The notes under the pieces were generated by a model. The model saw only the letters and a list, made by a program, of their open reading frames with translations, was not told the origin of the DNA and searched no databases. The position numbers and the translations under genes are program-made. 64,000 bases of DNA from VXOZ01 sp965220045 (lineage in GTDB: Bacteria > Chloroflexota > UBA11872 > VXOZ01). The stretch covers positions 1,240,001 through 1,304,000 of the forward strand of contig OZ244803.1 in assembly GCA_965220045.1 (NCBI GenBank). The letters are read 5' to 3'. Shown piece by piece: positions 63,556 to 64,000 of the stretch (its first letter is position 1; each line of letters begins with the position of its first letter).

Positions 63556-63913
63556 TGCGGGTGCGGGATCTCCCTGCGGCATTGGGCATTAGGCTAGGCA
63601 GTGTCACGTCTGGCATCGAGCCGTTGAATTATGGCTGAGGATGCCAATCCGCCAGACCGGCGCGATCCGAAGATTGTGACAATCTCGATGGCAAGAGAGC
63701 GGCAACTGACTCTTCGTGCCGGCGTACGAGAGTCTACGGGATCTCAGGTTTCTCCATAGCTCATTGACTCTTATGCGAGCAGGCCGCCAGTTTTTCCGTA
63801 ATGTAGGCTCCCGTACAAATCTCAATCTGAGCGGGTGCTATGCTCAAAGAAGAAGAACTCTTGCAGGTCTGGGCGGTGTATTGCTATACGCCCTACGAAA
63901 CGGAGGGGGCCGC
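63556..63913. other. Intergenic stretch
   Basis: About 360 bases. The only possible gene is a 25-codon frame from 63840 to 63917, overlapping the next start codon as ATGA, without a good ribosome-binding site. Nothing else was recognised. Confidence 0.4.
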
Positions 63914-64000
63914 ATGAGGAGCACTCCCGCTTCTTCTCGCAGGACGAATGTGCAGACACGCCGTCAGGACAACGGACGGGTGGCACTCTATAGCCACACT
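63914..64000 (+). CDS. Start of a gene cut by the right window edge
   Basis: The ATG at 63914 follows GGAGG at seven bases and the frame stays open to the end (29 codons, starting MRSTPASSRRTNVQ and rich in Arg and Ser). Such basic leaders occur at the start of some ABC sugar permeases, which would suit the orphan binding proteins in this window, but too little is present to decide. Confidence 0.5.
   Translation, partial: MRSTPASSRRTNVQTRRQDNGRVALYSHT

Noticed and set aside
63840..63917. A 25-codon frame overlapping the start of the last gene as ATGA
   Set aside because: No ribosome-binding site and no family features; it could be a leader peptide but nothing supports it.

Overview
The window looks like bacterial chromosome from a member of the phylum Chloroflexota, possibly a marine or sponge-associated lineage. 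The grounds are a complete bacterial 16S rRNA gene standing alone without 23S (as in some Chloroflexota), several twin-arginine lipoprotein solute-binding proteins with an AAC lipobox, and a catabolic inventory rich in sulfatase-like, phytanoyl-CoA dioxygenase-like, TIM-barrel isomerase/amidohydrolase and ceramidase-like genes. The placement is an inference; no search was run. Gene density is high, both strands are used, and many promoters fit a TTGACA/TATAAT-type consensus.

Layout. 1-9050: a CehA/McbA-like metallohydrolase cut by the left edge, a polysaccharide deacetylase, a DegT-type aminotransferase, two tandem paralogous solute-binding lipoproteins, tRNA-Glu and a third solute-binding lipoprotein. 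9158-12494: a housekeeping run greA-lysS-serS. 12562-26442: catabolic and accessory genes, namely a sulfatase-like hydrolase with Thr at the nucleophile position, an operon of isomerase/epimerase, amidohydrolase and ComA-like phosphosulfolactate synthase, HAD and Nif3-like genes, two tandem neutral-ceramidase-like genes, an MBL nuclease-like gene, a PhyH dioxygenase, an NCS2 permease with a GHKL-like tail, and an alpha/beta hydrolase.

25534-38131 is the most distinctive locus, all on the minus strand. It holds a 3476-residue type I polyketide synthase (KS-AT-DH-cMT-psiKR-ER-KR-ACP-KS-AT*), a separate acyl carrier protein with its own promoter and terminator, a Sfp-type phosphopantetheinyl transferase and an alpha/beta hydrolase. 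The first module is a fully reducing, C-methylating module. The second ends in an acyltransferase that has lost its nucleophile, an active-site Arg and a subdomain, and it has no carrier domain, so the separate ACP probably works with it. The predicted product is a reduced, methyl-branched acyl chain. The layout recalls the small PKSs described from sponge symbionts (from memory; to be checked).

38360-49417: a fourth solute-binding lipoprotein, an iron alcohol dehydrogenase, an intact IS481-type element inserted in a palindromic repeat with a 5-bp target duplication, an ABC-2 exporter pair, a Tat-exported sulfite oxidase-like enzyme, a deoxyribosyltransferase-like gene with a probable CTG start, a small membrane protein, rnpB directly followed by initiator tRNA-Met, an MBL-like gene and an acetyltransferase. 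49620-52200: a solitary 16S transcription unit with its own promoter and terminator, then tRNA-His. The 16S carries an unusual sequence at the EUB338/341F site.

52366-64000: a methyltransferase, an IS5-type transposase remnant, a homocysteine methyltransferase-like gene in a row with two FAD oxidoreductases of the HcnB/HcnC (sarcosine oxidase-like) type, a GNAT, a GH51 arabinofuranosidase, an ABC exporter, a TM1367-like cyclophilin-fold protein, an XRE-MBL fusion and the start of a gene cut by the right edge. Taken together the genes suggest a heterotroph that takes up and degrades sugars, modified lipids and methylated or sulfonated small molecules, and that makes a specialised branched lipid.
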